Counted from the stretch's first letter, positions 16,713 through 25,931 are shown. The stretch is 64,000 nt of DNA from Bacteroidales bacterium (GCA_017464245.1 JAFUDV010000014.1:1-64000), one strand, 5' to 3'. The notes: generated by a model not told the origin, from the letters alone. Translations and numbers: made by a program.

Positions 16713-17942
16713 CTACATCCTCCCTTGTTCGCCCAGGTTGCTGTCCTTGAAGCCCAGGAAATACAGGACCCCGTCCAGGCCGATGGTGTTGATGGACTGC
16801 CGGGCGTTCGCGACCACGCGCGGCTTTGCGTGGAAAGCGATGCCGAGGCCCGCTTCGCTGAGCATCGGCAGGTCGTTCGCCCCGTCGCCCACCGCGATGG
16901 TCTGCGCCAGGTTCACCCGCTCGGTCTGGGCGATGAGCTTCAGCAGGTCCGCTTTCCGGCGTCCGTCTACGATCTCGCCCAGGTAGCGGCCGGTGAGTTT
17001 CCCGTCCTCGCCGATTTCCAGTTCGTTGGCATAGACATAATCCACGCCGAACCGCTGGCGGAGATACTCCCCGAAGAAGGTGAAGCCGCCGCTCAGGATG
17101 GCGATCTTGTAGCCGCAGGTCTTGAGGACCGACATCAGGCGGTCCGCTCCCTCGGTGATGGGCAGGTTCTCGGCAATCTCCTGCATCACGCTCACATCCA
17201 GGCCTTTGAGGAGGGCGACCCGGCGCGTGAAACTCTCCCGGAAGTCGATCTCCCCGCGCATGGCGGACTCCGTGATGGCGCGGACCTCGGCCCCCACGCC
17301 GTTGCGCTCGGCCAGCTCGTCGATGCACTCGGTCTGGATGAGGGTGGAGTCCATGTCGAAGCAGATGAGCCGCCGCATCCGGCGGTACATGTCATCCCGC
17401 TGGAGGGAGAAGTCCATCCCCATCTCGGACGACAGGTGCATCAGGTCCTTCTGCATCGCTTTCTTGTCCTGGGGCGTGCCGCGGAGGGAGAATTCGATGC
17501 AGGAACGGGTGTTCCGTTCAGGATGCGCGATGCTCAGCCGGCCGGTCAGGCGCTTGATGGAGTCGATGTCCAGTCCCTGCTCGGCGATGATCCGGGCGGC
17601 CGCCTCGATCTGGGCGGCGGAGAGACTCCGGCCGATGACGGTGAGGATGTAGCGCTTGCGTCCCTGCCTTCCGGCCCATTCCTCATACTCGTCGTCGGGG
17701 ACCGGTTCGAAACCGATCTGGACGCCCAGCTCCGTCGCCTTGAACAGGAGCTCCTTCATCACCTGTCCGGAATGCCGGTCGTCCATCCGGATCAGGATGC
17801 CCAGCGACAGGGAAGAATGGATGTCGGCCTGGCCGATATCCAGGATCTGCGCATCGTATTTCGCGAGAATGCCCGTGAAGGCGGCGGTGAGTCCGATCCG
17901 GTCCTTGCCGGTGATGCGGATGAGAATCTGTTCGTAACCCAT
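16713..17942 (-). CDS. serB: phosphoserine phosphatase with two N-terminal ACT domains
   Basis: It catalyses the last step of serine synthesis, dephosphorylating phosphoserine. Residues about 1-180 form two ACT-like regulatory domains (ILIRITGKDRIGLTAAFTGI, then YILTVIGRSLSAAQIEAAAR) and the rest is a HAD phosphatase. Catalytic motifs are ICFDMDSTL (Asp196 and Asp198), ILSGGF and VGDGANDLPML. The 409-residue length fits the ACT-fused SerB of Bacteroidetes. It abuts the upstream CBM9-like gene (17943) and precedes the porin by 4 bp, so all are co-transcribed. Confidence 0.93.
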   Translation of the reverse strand: MGYEQILIRITGKDRIGLTAAFTGILAKYDAQILDIGQADIHSSLSLGILIRMDDRHSGQVMKELLFKATELGVQIGFEPVPDDEYEEWAGRQGRKRYILTVIGRSLSAAQIEAAARIIAEQGLDIDSIKRLTGRLSIAHPERNTRSCIEFSLRGTPQDKKAMQKDLMHLSSEMGMDFSLQRDDMYRRMRRLICFDMDSTLIQTECIDELAERNGVGAEVRAITESAMRGEIDFRESFTRRVALLKGLDVSVMQEIAENLPITEGADRLMSVLKTCGYKIAILSGGFTFFGEYLRQRFGVDYVYANELEIGEDGKLTGRYLGEIVDGRRKADLLKLIAQTERVNLAQTIAVGDGANDLPMLSEAGLGIAFHAKPRVVANARQSINTIGLDGVLYFLGFKDSNLGEQGRM

Positions 17943-18692
17943 TTACTTGGAGGTGTTTACCGGTGCATCGACAAAGTGGAGATATCCCCAGCGGGCCGGC
18001 AGGTGCATGTTCACCTCGCCGGTGGGGTTCCAGACCCAGTTCTCCTCCGGGCCGTCCTTGACGAGCCATTCCACGCGGGAGAAGTTGATCCGCCAGGGGT
18101 TGAATTTCCTGGGGCTGTCGAAGCCGATGGCGAGGGATGCGAAGGGAATCGCCCATTCCACGGTCCAGCCCTTGTCGGTGCGCTTGGCGCTGTTGATCCT
18201 GCCGTCCACGTGGACCTTCAGCCGCACGTCCTTGCAGTCCCAGGGCATGAAGAAGTTGCCGCCCTCATTGTAGGGTTTGTCCATGATGAGGTCCATCAGG
18301 GTGCCGAAGGCGTTGCATTCGAACTCGAAGTAGAACTTCCCGTCCCCGTCCGGGTCGATGAAGACCTCGAAGTCGTTGTCGTGGTAGATGATGGCGTCGC
18401 GCTCCTTGAGGGAGGCCGTGACCTGGTCCTCCTCGATGATGCCGGCGATGTACAGGAAGTCGTCGTCCCAGAGCATCTTCATGTAGGTCTGTTTCATCGG
18501 TGCGGGCCGGAAGTCCACACCGCGGATGTCCACGAAGGGCTCGGAGAGGGGCGCCTGCGCCCAGGAGGCCTCATTGAGTTTCCCGTCGATCTTGATCCGG
18601 TCCACGGTCCGGTAGCATTCATAGGTACGGGCCGTCTGTCCCGCGGCCGGAATGGCGGCGAGGACGGCTATGAGCAACAGCAGTTTACGCAT
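17943..18692 (-). CDS. secreted carbohydrate-binding (CBM9-like) protein
   Basis: A 249-residue exported protein (signal peptide cut after IPAAG) made of one family 9-type carbohydrate-binding fold. Typical segments are RIKIDGKLNEASWAQAPLSE near the start, LYIAGIIEEDQVTASL, DNDFEVFIDPDGDGKFYFEFECNA-type strands and WRINFSRVEW. Such stand-alone proteins are common in Bacteroidetes and probably bind a glycan outside the cytoplasm. It shares one base with trkA (18692) and abuts serB, so the three are translated together, although no metabolic link is evident. Confidence 0.7.
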   Translation of the reverse strand: MRKLLLLIAVLAAIPAAGQTARTYECYRTVDRIKIDGKLNEASWAQAPLSEPFVDIRGVDFRPAPMKQTYMKMLWDDDFLYIAGIIEEDQVTASLKERDAIIYHDNDFEVFIDPDGDGKFYFEFECNAFGTLMDLIMDKPYNEGGNFFMPWDCKDVRLKVHVDGRINSAKRTDKGWTVEWAIPFASLAIGFDSPRKFNPWRINFSRVEWLVKDGPEENWVWNPTGEVNMHLPARWGYLHFVDAPVNTSK

Positions 18693-20059
18693 TATTTGAA
18701 GAATTTATCCACTTCCTTGACATTCTCCGGAAGCGCGAACACGGCCACGCGGTCGTAGGGCTCGATCCGGGTGTCGCCCACGGCGATGAAGGAGTCGCTG
18801 CCGCGGATTACGCCGCCGATGATGGCGTTCCGCGGAAATTCGATGTCCTTCAGGGGGGCTTTGGTGATCCGGGAATCCGGGGCGACGGTGTATTCCAGCA
18901 CCTCGGCGTCCGTCCCGCTCATGTAGCGGACGAACCGGACCTTGTCGGACAGGGTGAACTTGAAGATGCGCCCCGCCGTGATGAGTTTCTTGTTGATGAC
19001 CGCGTCCACGCCCATATCCTCCGCGAGGCGGACGTACTCGAGGTTCTCCACCTGGGCCACGGTGCGCGCGACGCCGAATTTCTTCGCCACCACGCAGGCG
19101 AGGATGTTCGCCTCGTCGTTGCCGGTGACGGCGACCACGGCGTCGTAGTCCCGGAGGCCTTCCTCCACGAGGAAGTCGGAGTTGCGCCCGTCGCCGTTCG
19201 CGACGATGACCTCCGAAGGAAGCCGCTCGGAGAGCTCCCGGCAGCGGTCCGCATTGATTTCGATGATCTTGATGGCGCTCAGCTGCTGCTTTACGAGCTG
19301 GGCGGAGACCATCTCCGCGATCTCGCTGCCGCCGAGGATCATCACGCTGTCCACCTCCACGTTGTCCTTGCCGATGAACTTCATGATGGCCGGGACGCCC
19401 TCCCGCTTGGCGATGATGTACAGGTGGTCGTTGTAGTTGAACTTGGTGTCGCGCTTGGGGATGAGCGTCTCGCCTTTCCGGGCGATGGCGATGATCCGGA
19501 ACTGGGCTTCGCGGGAGGTGGCGGTGAGGGTCGCGGTGAATTCGGCGACGCTCATGTCCAGGATGGGGGAGTCGTCCTCCAGGCGGAACACCACCATCTG
19601 GAGCTTGCCGCGGGCGAAGTCCATGGAGTCGGTGGATGCCGTGTGCCGGAGCATGTCAATGATCTCGTCGCTCGCGATCTTCTCCGGATAGAAGAGCATA
19701 TCGATGCCCATATCCTTGAACATCAGCTTGTTCTCTGGAAGAAGATAGGCTTCGTCATCCACGCGGGCGATGACCCTCCGGGTGCCCAGTTTCTTCGCCA
19801 GCAGGGCGCTGACGATGTTCACGGTCTGGGTGGTGAGGGGATTCACGGCGATGAAGAGATCCGCCTTGGCACAGCCGGCGTCCCGCAGGACCTTGATGGA
19901 GGAAGGGTCGCCGAGGACCGTGACCACGTCGGCCACCGCGGTGAGCTGCCTGAGCCGCGGCTCGTTGTCGTCGATGACGGTGATGTCGCCGCCCTCGTGG
20001 CTGAGCATCTTGGCCAGGTGGGAGCCCACCTGCCCGGCCCCTTCGATGATGATCTTCAT
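18692..20059 (-). CDS. trkA: Trk potassium transport NAD-binding subunit
   Basis: A cytoplasmic regulatory protein of 455 residues that gates TrkH/TrkG potassium channels. It has two repeats, each an RCK_N Rossmann domain and an RCK_C domain. The first NAD motif is IIEGAGQVGSHLAKML, with the acidic end VIDDNE; the second is VMILGGSEIAEMVSAQL. The partner TrkH is not next to it. A TATCTTTGC promoter on the minus strand at 20083-20091 lies 23 nt upstream, back to back with the promoter of the M48 gene. Confidence 0.92.
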   Translation of the reverse strand: MKIIIEGAGQVGSHLAKMLSHEGGDITVIDDNEPRLRQLTAVADVVTVLGDPSSIKVLRDAGCAKADLFIAVNPLTTQTVNIVSALLAKKLGTRRVIARVDDEAYLLPENKLMFKDMGIDMLFYPEKIASDEIIDMLRHTASTDSMDFARGKLQMVVFRLEDDSPILDMSVAEFTATLTATSREAQFRIIAIARKGETLIPKRDTKFNYNDHLYIIAKREGVPAIMKFIGKDNVEVDSVMILGGSEIAEMVSAQLVKQQLSAIKIIEINADRCRELSERLPSEVIVANGDGRNSDFLVEEGLRDYDAVVAVTGNDEANILACVVAKKFGVARTVAQVENLEYVRLAEDMGVDAVINKKLITAGRIFKFTLSDKVRFVRYMSGTDAEVLEYTVAPDSRITKAPLKDIEFPRNAIIGGVIRGSDSFIAVGDTRIEPYDRVAVFALPENVKEVDKFFK

Positions 20060-20082
20060 ACGCAGTTGACTCTATAGTATCC

Positions 20083-20091
20083 GCAAAGATA
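20083..20091 (-). promoter_or_regulatory. -7 promoter element of trkA
   Basis: TATCTTTGC on the minus strand, 23 nt upstream of the ATG at 20059. The divergent M48 element starts 22 bp away, so polymerases at the two promoters would compete. Confidence 0.6.
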
Positions 20092-20113
20092 ATCATTTTT
20101 GGAAAGAATTATT

Positions 20114-20122
20114 TATCTTTGC
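20114..20122 (+). promoter_or_regulatory. -7 promoter element of the M48 peptidase gene
   Basis: TATCTTTGC ends 6 nt before the ATG at 20129, giving a leader of at most a few bases. Confidence 0.6.
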
Positions 20123-20128
20123 ATCATT

Positions 20129-20911
20129 ATGAAACGACTCCTTGCCTTCGCAGCCGGCGTGCTGGTGCTCGTCTCCTGCTCCGAAACATTCAATGCGCAG
20201 CGTCTCCTCCAGGGCGGTGTCATCGCCGCGCAGGCCATGTCCCTGACCGACGAACAGGTCCAGGCCTATGTCCACCAGTACATCACCCAGCTCGACGCCC
20301 AGAGCAAGGTGCTCCCAGAGAGCAACGCCTACACGAAGCGCCTCCGCAACCTGACGAAGGGCCTCACGCAGGTGGACGACGTGCCGCTCAATTTCAAGGT
20401 GTACCAGGAGGACCAGGTGAACGCCTTCGCCTGCGCCGACGGAAGCGTCCGCGTCTATACCGGCATCATGGACGTGATGACGGACAACGAACTGCTGGGC
20501 GTGATCGGCCACGAGATCGGCCATGTCGCCCTCAAGCATACCAAGAAGGAGATGCGCACCTCGCTCCTCACCAGCGCCGCCCTCGAGGGTCTCGCCTCCA
20601 CGAGCCAGACGGTCGCCGTACTGACGGACTCCCAGCTCGGGGCCATCGGCAACGCCGTCCTGAACGCCCAGTACTCCAAGAAGCAGGAGAGCCAGGCCGA
20701 CGACTACGGCTACGAATTCCTCAAGGCCAATGGCAAGAACCCCTGGGGCATGGCCATGTCCTTCGAGAAGCTCCAGGCCGTCGCGAACAGCACCGGCCAG
20801 CAGGCTTCCGCCGTCCAGAAGCTCTTCTCCTCCCACCCCGACACGGAAACGCGCATCAAAAGAATGGCCGCCCGTGCCACCCAGGAGGGCTACAAGCGGC
20901 CAGCCAAATAA
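20129..20911 (+). CDS. M48 family zinc metallopeptidase lipoprotein
   Basis: A 260-residue periplasmic protease of the YcaL/LoiP type. The lipobox VLVSC gives Cys17. The zinc site is VIGHEIGHVALKHTKKE (HExxH), with the third ligand Glu in KKQESQADDYGYEFL. These enzymes degrade misfolded envelope proteins. The ATG at 20129 was chosen because it starts the signal peptide and the -7 box lies just upstream. The gene converges on the EF-hand membrane protein gene. Confidence 0.88.
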   Translation: MKRLLAFAAGVLVLVSCSETFNAQRLLQGGVIAAQAMSLTDEQVQAYVHQYITQLDAQSKVLPESNAYTKRLRNLTKGLTQVDDVPLNFKVYQEDQVNAFACADGSVRVYTGIMDVMTDNELLGVIGHEIGHVALKHTKKEMRTSLLTSAALEGLASTSQTVAVLTDSQLGAIGNAVLNAQYSKKQESQADDYGYEFLKANGKNPWGMAMSFEKLQAVANSTGQQASAVQKLFSSHPDTETRIKRMAARATQEGYKRPAK

Positions 20912-20932
20912 CGGTCTGTTACGTCCGGAAGA

Positions 20933-23149
20933 TTATTCGGCCGGAGCCTCCTCGACGGGGGCTTCGGCGTTTTCTTCTGCGACGGGCTCAGCAGCTTCTT
21001 CGGTCATTTCCTCTTCGATGACTTCCTCCACGGGGGCTTCCTTGTGGTAGGGGAGGCCGATGCACTTGAGGTTGTCGGTGAAGTAGAGGACGCCGGCGGC
21101 GATGACGAGGAGGGCGATGAGCCAGCACCAGAACCGACGCCAGGCGGCCTTGCGGCGGGCGGCGGGATCCACGGCGGTGAGTTTCGGGAACTTCGCGAGC
21201 TGGGTGAGGCCCTTGCCGAACTTCACGCTCACGAGGGAGGCGGCGTTGATGGCCCATCCGTTGGCGTTCAGGACCGGACCGAGGTCACGCTTGCGGAGCT
21301 TCCGCCAGGCGATGAACACGGAAGGCAGGGAGATGACGAGCATCAGGCCCGCGATGAGGACGATCCACTGCCACCAGGTGAGGGACTTCAGGACGGCGAG
21401 GATGGCGGTCAGGACGCCGCCGACAGCCGCGATGGCGATGGTGATGCCGGCGATCTTGCCGATGTCGAACGGGGCGGCCTTGGTGGCGGTCTGAACGCCG
21501 TCGGCCGGTTTGGCGGTGGCGCTTTCCGTAATGGTGGACAGGGTGCCTTCGCCCTTGGCCGCCTTTTCGGACGCCGCCTTGTTGATCTTGTCGGAAATCC
21601 AGCGGGCCGCCTTCTTGTACGGGGCCCAGAAGGCCTCGCGGAGGCTGATCGGGTTCTCCACGATGCTCGAGACCGTGGCGCTCCAGTCGTTGCCGTCGCG
21701 GTCGTAGAACACGGCGTTCTTGCCCGGACGGAGGCCGTCCACGTCACCGTCGGTGAGGACGGCGGCGATGTTCATGGCCTTGCCCATCTTCTCGCTCTTG
21801 CACGCGCAGTACAGGATGTACATGCCGCTGAGACCGGAAATCTCCGGGCTGGAACCGTCCACGCGGATGCACAGGTCCGTGGAACGCTGGTCGATGTACA
21901 GGCGGCCCGCCTGGAAGATGGCCTTCCGCTCGGGATCGTAGAAATCGGAGAAGACGACGTAGTTGTTCAGGAAATCGTAGAAATTGTGGTACAGGCGCAG
22001 GAGCTTGTCCACGGCCTCGATGGAAAGGGCTTCCTCCTCGAGGGCCTTGTCGGCCTCCACAAGTTTCAGGAGGGCGTCCTTCTGCCCGGCCTTCAGGAGT
22101 TCCTTGACCTTGTCGATGCCCAGGCCTTCCACCTCGGCGCCCTTCTTGGCGTCCATCCATGCGGTGTAGGGGGTGAACTTGCCCGCGACCTCGTTCCATT
22201 CGGCCTCGGTGAGGGTGTCCTTCCCCTCGTCCAGCACGAGGGCGCGCATGGCCTCCACGGCGGCCTTCCAGGCCGGGTTCACGGCGTTCAGGGGCAGGAT
22301 TCCGTCGGCGGCGGGCTTGGCCAGGGGCTCCTCGCAAAGCTCGGCAGCCTGGGCCAGGTTGCCCTCGATGGCACCGATCTTGTCCACGGAAACACCCACG
22401 GCCGCGGCCGCGTCGGCGTCGAAGCCGATGAGCTTGCAGCGCATGAAAAAGTCGGCGACCTTGTCCTTCAGGGCGTTCACGGCGGCGAGGGCGTCGGCGG
22501 TCTTGTCCCTGAACGGGAACACGTCCTTGGTGCCGGCGGCCTGCCACTCGGCGTAATCGTTCAGGGCGGTGTAGAAGGCTTCGATGTGGTCTGCGGTGAC
22601 GCCGTCGGCCCCGCTGCGGTCGGTGGCCTTGCCGATGACCTCGGTGATGCAGGTGACAAGGGCGGCGAGCGCTTCGTCATCCGGAGTGGCCGCGGTGATG
22701 ATGCCGTCGCCGTTGAGCTTCGTCTCGGCGAAGATCTTCACGTTGTCGGCCGTGTCCTCGAGGGCGATGGCGTCCTTCTCAAGTTTCAGGTTCTTCAGGA
22801 TCTGCTTCGCGGAGGCGAGCAGTTTCGCGCCGTCGGGATTCTCCTCGTTGAAGGCGGAGAAGGGGATCTCGGTGCCCCGGGTGAGGAGCAGGTCCGGATC
22901 CTTGAGGATGCCGGTAAGCCACTGGGCCGTGGCGATGACCTCGTCCACGCGGATGTTGCCGTCATGGTCGGCGTCGATCAGTTCGAGGGTCTTCTGGTCG
23001 AATTCCAGGTTCTTGGCGGGACAGCTCAGCACTGTCCACATTTTGCGGTCCAGTTCGCCCAGGTGGGCGATGTCGGCGCCGGAGCCGATCTTCACGCGGA
23101 CGGCTCCGCCGACCGGTGTGAAGGTCCAGATGTGGGGGATGTTTGCCAT
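20933..23149 (-). CDS. large EF-hand membrane protein of unknown function
   Basis: I do not recognise this 738-residue protein. The start at 23149 (MANIPHIWTFTPVGG) is preferred because upstream in-frame sequence overlaps the rplU promoter region. Residues 59-70 form a canonical EF-hand calcium loop (DADHDGNIRVDE), and two weaker loops follow near 146-157 and 178-190. The middle is helical. Three hydrophobic segments near the C-terminus (GGVLTAILAVLKSL, WQWIVLIAGLMLVISLPSVF, FWCWLIALLVIAAGVLYF) anchor it in a membrane. The protein ends in about 30 residues rich in Glu, Ala, Pro and Val. No signal peptide is seen, so the EF-hands probably face the cytoplasm. It is divergent from rplU. Confidence 0.7.
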   Translation of the reverse strand: MANIPHIWTFTPVGGAVRVKIGSGADIAHLGELDRKMWTVLSCPAKNLEFDQKTLELIDADHDGNIRVDEVIATAQWLTGILKDPDLLLTRGTEIPFSAFNEENPDGAKLLASAKQILKNLKLEKDAIALEDTADNVKIFAETKLNGDGIITAATPDDEALAALVTCITEVIGKATDRSGADGVTADHIEAFYTALNDYAEWQAAGTKDVFPFRDKTADALAAVNALKDKVADFFMRCKLIGFDADAAAAVGVSVDKIGAIEGNLAQAAELCEEPLAKPAADGILPLNAVNPAWKAAVEAMRALVLDEGKDTLTEAEWNEVAGKFTPYTAWMDAKKGAEVEGLGIDKVKELLKAGQKDALLKLVEADKALEEEALSIEAVDKLLRLYHNFYDFLNNYVVFSDFYDPERKAIFQAGRLYIDQRSTDLCIRVDGSSPEISGLSGMYILYCACKSEKMGKAMNIAAVLTDGDVDGLRPGKNAVFYDRDGNDWSATVSSIVENPISLREAFWAPYKKAARWISDKINKAASEKAAKGEGTLSTITESATAKPADGVQTATKAAPFDIGKIAGITIAIAAVGGVLTAILAVLKSLTWWQWIVLIAGLMLVISLPSVFIAWRKLRKRDLGPVLNANGWAINAASLVSVKFGKGLTQLAKFPKLTAVDPAARRKAAWRRFWCWLIALLVIAAGVLYFTDNLKCIGLPYHKEAPVEEVIEEEMTEEAAEPVAEENAEAPVEEAPAE

Positions 23150-23216
23150 ATGGGTCGGGTTTAGAATAGTCTTATCCAAACAAATTTCGCAAAAAAAAAT
23201 GAATAGCGCAAAAGAT

Positions 23217-23248
23217 TTTGCAATTGTCGGAAAAATCCGTATCTTTGC
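23217..23248 (+). promoter_or_regulatory. promoter of rplU-rpmA
   Basis: TTTG at 23217-23220 and TATCTTTGC at 23240-23248 with a 19-nt spacer match the Bacteroidetes consensus fully. The resulting leader is about 85 nt. Confidence 0.7.
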
Positions 23249-23340
23249 CGTCCAAAATGTGAAATGGCCGCTGAGCTCCAGAAGTGACAGGCACGGTGCC
23301 GGTCCGCTTACGGTCCGAAACTCTAACAAAGTTTTTGATA

Positions 23341-23652
23341 ATGTACGCAATCGTTGACATTGCAAGCCAGCAATTCAAAGTGGAAGCTGGAATGGACATC
23401 TTTGTGAACCGCCTCTCGGCTCACAACGGTGAGTCTGTCGAGTTCGACAAGGTGCTCCTCATCGACGAGGCCGGCGCCGTGAAGGTCGGAACTCCGTATG
23501 TGGAAGGCGCTGTCGTCAAGGCTACCGTCGTCGATGACGACGCCAAGGCGAAGAAAGTGCTCGTATTCAAGAAGATCCGTCGCAAGGGATTCCAGACGCT
23601 GAACGGCCATCGCCAGAAGCTCACCAAGATCCACATTGACGCCATCGCTTAA
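23341..23652 (+). CDS. rplU: 50S ribosomal protein L21
   Basis: A large-subunit ribosomal protein of 103 residues, the standard length. It opens MYAIVDIASQQFKVEAG and ends with the conserved FKKIRRKGFQTLNGHRQKLT segment that contacts 23S rRNA. The ATG at 23341 fits the family start. It lies 20 bp before rpmA; the pair is the usual L21-L27 operon. Confidence 0.97.
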   Translation: MYAIVDIASQQFKVEAGMDIFVNRLSAHNGESVEFDKVLLIDEAGAVKVGTPYVEGAVVKATVVDDDAKAKKVLVFKKIRRKGFQTLNGHRQKLTKIHIDAIA

Positions 23653-23672
23653 TTTAGAAGGAGGAAACAACT

Positions 23673-23933
23673 ATGGCACACAAAAAAGGTCAGTCCAGTT
23701 CCAAGAACGGTCGTGAGTCCCATTCCAAGCGACTCGGCATCAAGAAGTTCGGTGAGGAAGTCGTGAAAGCCGGCAACATCATCGTCCGTCAGCGCGGCAC
23801 CGCCCACAATCCCGGCCTGAACGTCGGCATGGGCAAGGACCACACCCTGTACGCCCTCGTGGACGGAACCGTCAAGTTCGCCCGCAAGCGCAACGACAAG
23901 TCCTTCGTTTCCATAGTTCCGTTCGAGAACTAA
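23673..23933 (+). CDS. rpmA: 50S ribosomal protein L27
   Basis: A ribosomal protein of 86 residues whose N-terminal tail reaches the peptidyl-transferase centre. It opens [20 protein letters not shown] and continues [20 protein letters not shown]. The tail lacks the cleavable extension found in Firmicutes. AGGAGG upstream of the ATG is one of the few Shine-Dalgarno-like sites in the window. A strong terminator follows at 23959. Confidence 0.97.
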   Translation: MAHKKGQSSSKNGRESHSKRLGIKKFGEEVVKAGNIIVRQRGTAHNPGLNVGMGKDHTLYALVDGTVKFARKRNDKSFVSIVPFEN

Positions 23934-23958
23934 TCCCGCAGGACACAGATTTTAAAAT

Positions 23959-23997
23959 AGGAGGACTTGTGCCGCATTCCGGTGCAGTCCTCCTTTG
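23959..23997 (+). terminator. terminator after rplU-rpmA
   Basis: AGGAGGACT (23959-23967) pairs perfectly with AGTCCTCCT (23986-23994), followed by TTTG. It lies between rpmA and serS and separates the two units. Confidence 0.7.
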
Positions 23998-24010
23998 TCA
24001 TTCCAACGCC

Positions 24011-25282
24011 ATGCTTACTTTAAAACTGCTCCGCGACGATCCCGAATATGTGATCCGGAAGCTCGCCGTCAAGAATTTCGACGCCCGCGCGATCGTGGAA
24101 AAGGTGATCGCCCTGGACGATAACCGCAAGGCCCTCCAGACCGAGTCCGACGCCCTTCTCTCCCAGCAGAAGAAGGCCGCCGCCGCCATCGGCGCCCTGA
24201 TGAAACAGGGCAAGAAGGAGGAAGCCGAGGTCGCGAAGGCCGAGGTAGCCGCCCTCAAGGCCCGTTCCAACGACCTGCTCAAGCAGGCCGACGACAACAA
24301 TGCCGAGCTGCAGGCCCAGCTCGTCCTTCTTCCCAACATCCCCTGCGACCTCGTTCCCGAAGGAAAGGGTGCCGAGGACAACCTGGTGGTGAAGATGGGC
24401 GGCGAGGAGCCCCGGCTCCCCGAGAATGCGCTCCCGCACTGGGAACTCGCCCGGAAATACGACATCATCGACTTCGACCTGGGCGTGAAGATCACCGGCG
24501 CCGGCTTCCCCGTCTATAAGGGGAAGGGTGCCCGCCTCCAGCGCGCCCTCATCAACTTCTTCCTGGACCGCAACACCGCTGCGGGTTACCAGGAGGTGGA
24601 ACCCCCGGTGATGGTCAATGCCGCCTCCGGTTTCGGTACCGGCCAGCTTCCCGACAAGGAAGGCCAGATGTACCACGCCAACCTCGACGACTTCTACATG
24701 GTCCCGACCGCCGAGGTCCCGGTGACGAACATTTTCCGCGACGTCATCCTCGGCGCCGACCAGTTCCCGCAGAAGCTGACGGCCTACACGCCCTGCTTCC
24801 GCCGCGAGGCCGGTTCCTACGGCAAGGACGTCCGCGGCCTGAACCGCCTCCACCAGTTCGACAAGGTGGAGATCGTCCGCATCGAGAAGCCGGAAAACAG
24901 CTACGCCGCCCTCGACGAGATGGTCGCCCACGTGGAGAAGCTTGTCCAGGACCTGGGCCTGCGCTACCGGATCCTTCGCCTGTGCGGCGGTGACCTGAGC
25001 TTCACTTCCGCCATCACCTACGACTTCGAACTGTGGTCCGCTGCTCAGGGCCGCTGGCTCGAGATCTCCTCCGTCTCCAATTTCGAGAGCTATCAGGCGA
25101 ACCGCCTGAAGTGCCGCTACAAGGACGAGAACGGCAAGACGCAGCTCGTCCACACCCTGAACGGCAGCTCCCTGGCCCTCCCGAGAGTGGTCGCAGCCCT
25201 TCTCGAGGACAACCAGAAGGACGGATACATCGAGATCCCGGAGGTCCTCCGTCCCTACACCGGCTTCGACCGCATTGGATAA
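24011..25282 (+). CDS. serS: seryl-tRNA synthetase
   Basis: A class II synthetase of 423 residues that charges tRNA-Ser. An N-terminal coiled-coil arm (about 25-100) binds the long variable arm of the tRNA. Catalytic motif 2 is CFRREAGSYGKDVRGLNRLH and the Ser-binding PTAEVPVTN and C-terminal motif 3 (LNGSSLALPRVVAALLE) are intact. I chose the ATG at 24011 (MLTLKLLRDDPEYV), the usual family start. Its last codons overlap the TTG start of ruvC. Confidence 0.95.
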   Translation: MLTLKLLRDDPEYVIRKLAVKNFDARAIVEKVIALDDNRKALQTESDALLSQQKKAAAAIGALMKQGKKEEAEVAKAEVAALKARSNDLLKQADDNNAELQAQLVLLPNIPCDLVPEGKGAEDNLVVKMGGEEPRLPENALPHWELARKYDIIDFDLGVKITGAGFPVYKGKGARLQRALINFFLDRNTAAGYQEVEPPVMVNAASGFGTGQLPDKEGQMYHANLDDFYMVPTAEVPVTNIFRDVILGADQFPQKLTAYTPCFRREAGSYGKDVRGLNRLHQFDKVEIVRIEKPENSYAALDEMVAHVEKLVQDLGLRYRILRLCGGDLSFTSAITYDFELWSAAQGRWLEISSVSNFESYQANRLKCRYKDENGKTQLVHTLNGSSLALPRVVAALLEDNQKDGYIEIPEVLRPYTGFDRIG

Positions 25283-25832
25283 GCCGCGCATCATATTGGG
25301 CATCGACCCCGGAACCCAGCTGCTGGGTTTCGGGGTGGTGCGCAGTATCGGGAAGAAGGCCGAGTACGTGGACATGGGCATCCTGGACCTGAGGAAGGAG
25401 AAGGACGCCTACACGAAGCTGCAGGCCATCTACGACACCATCGGCGAGGTGTGCAAGTCGTATCATCCCGACCAGCTCGCCATCGAATCGCCGTTCTACG
25501 GCAAGAATGCGCAGGTCGTGCTCAAGCTCGGCCGCGCCCAGGGGGCTGCCATCATCGCCGCCCTGGAAAACGGGGTCGGGTCCGTGACGGAATACGCGCC
25601 CCGCAAGGCCAAGGAGGCCATCGTGGGCAACGGGGCCGCCTCCAAGGAGCAGGTCCAGCTGATGCTGGAGAAGACGCTTGGCGTCCGGCTCCATCCGGAG
25701 CATCTGGACGCCACGGATGCCCTCGCCATCGCCCTGTGCCATCACTATGAGACTTCGAATCCGCTCTCTTCCGTGAAGGGGAAAGGCGGATGGGAGCAGT
25801 TCCTGAAGGATCATCCCGAAAGAATAAAGTGA
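25275..25832 (+). CDS. ruvC: crossover junction endodeoxyribonuclease RuvC
   Basis: A dimeric Holliday-junction resolvase of 185 residues acting with RuvAB in recombination. Catalytic acids are visible in LGIDPGTQLLGFG, the AIESPFYG motif and the C-terminal DATDALAIALCH pair. The start is TTG at 25275, overlapping the serS stop by 8 bp (TTGGATAA), which implies translational coupling. No ruvA or ruvB is adjacent. Confidence 0.95.
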   Translation: MDKPRIILGIDPGTQLLGFGVVRSIGKKAEYVDMGILDLRKEKDAYTKLQAIYDTIGEVCKSYHPDQLAIESPFYGKNAQVVLKLGRAQGAAIIAALENGVGSVTEYAPRKAKEAIVGNGAASKEQVQLMLEKTLGVRLHPEHLDATDALAIALCHHYETSNPLSSVKGKGGWEQFLKDHPERIK

Positions 25833-25875
25833 TTTTTTGCAGACCTGCGGTTAAACTTTCGCGTGCGCGTGATGT

Positions 25876-25904
25876 CTAACCCTGTGTTTGTGCCCTTTGG
25901 TTAG
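25876..25904. promoter_or_regulatory. inverted repeat upstream of the TonB receptor gene
   Basis: CTAACC (25876-25881) and GGTTAG (25899-25904) are perfect inverted repeats 17 nt apart, about 30 bp before the start at 25932. They may be an operator or part of a terminator for serS-ruvC, but no T-run follows. Confidence 0.3.
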
Positions 25905-25931
25905 GGCGTAGTGTGTATAATTCGGACTTAT

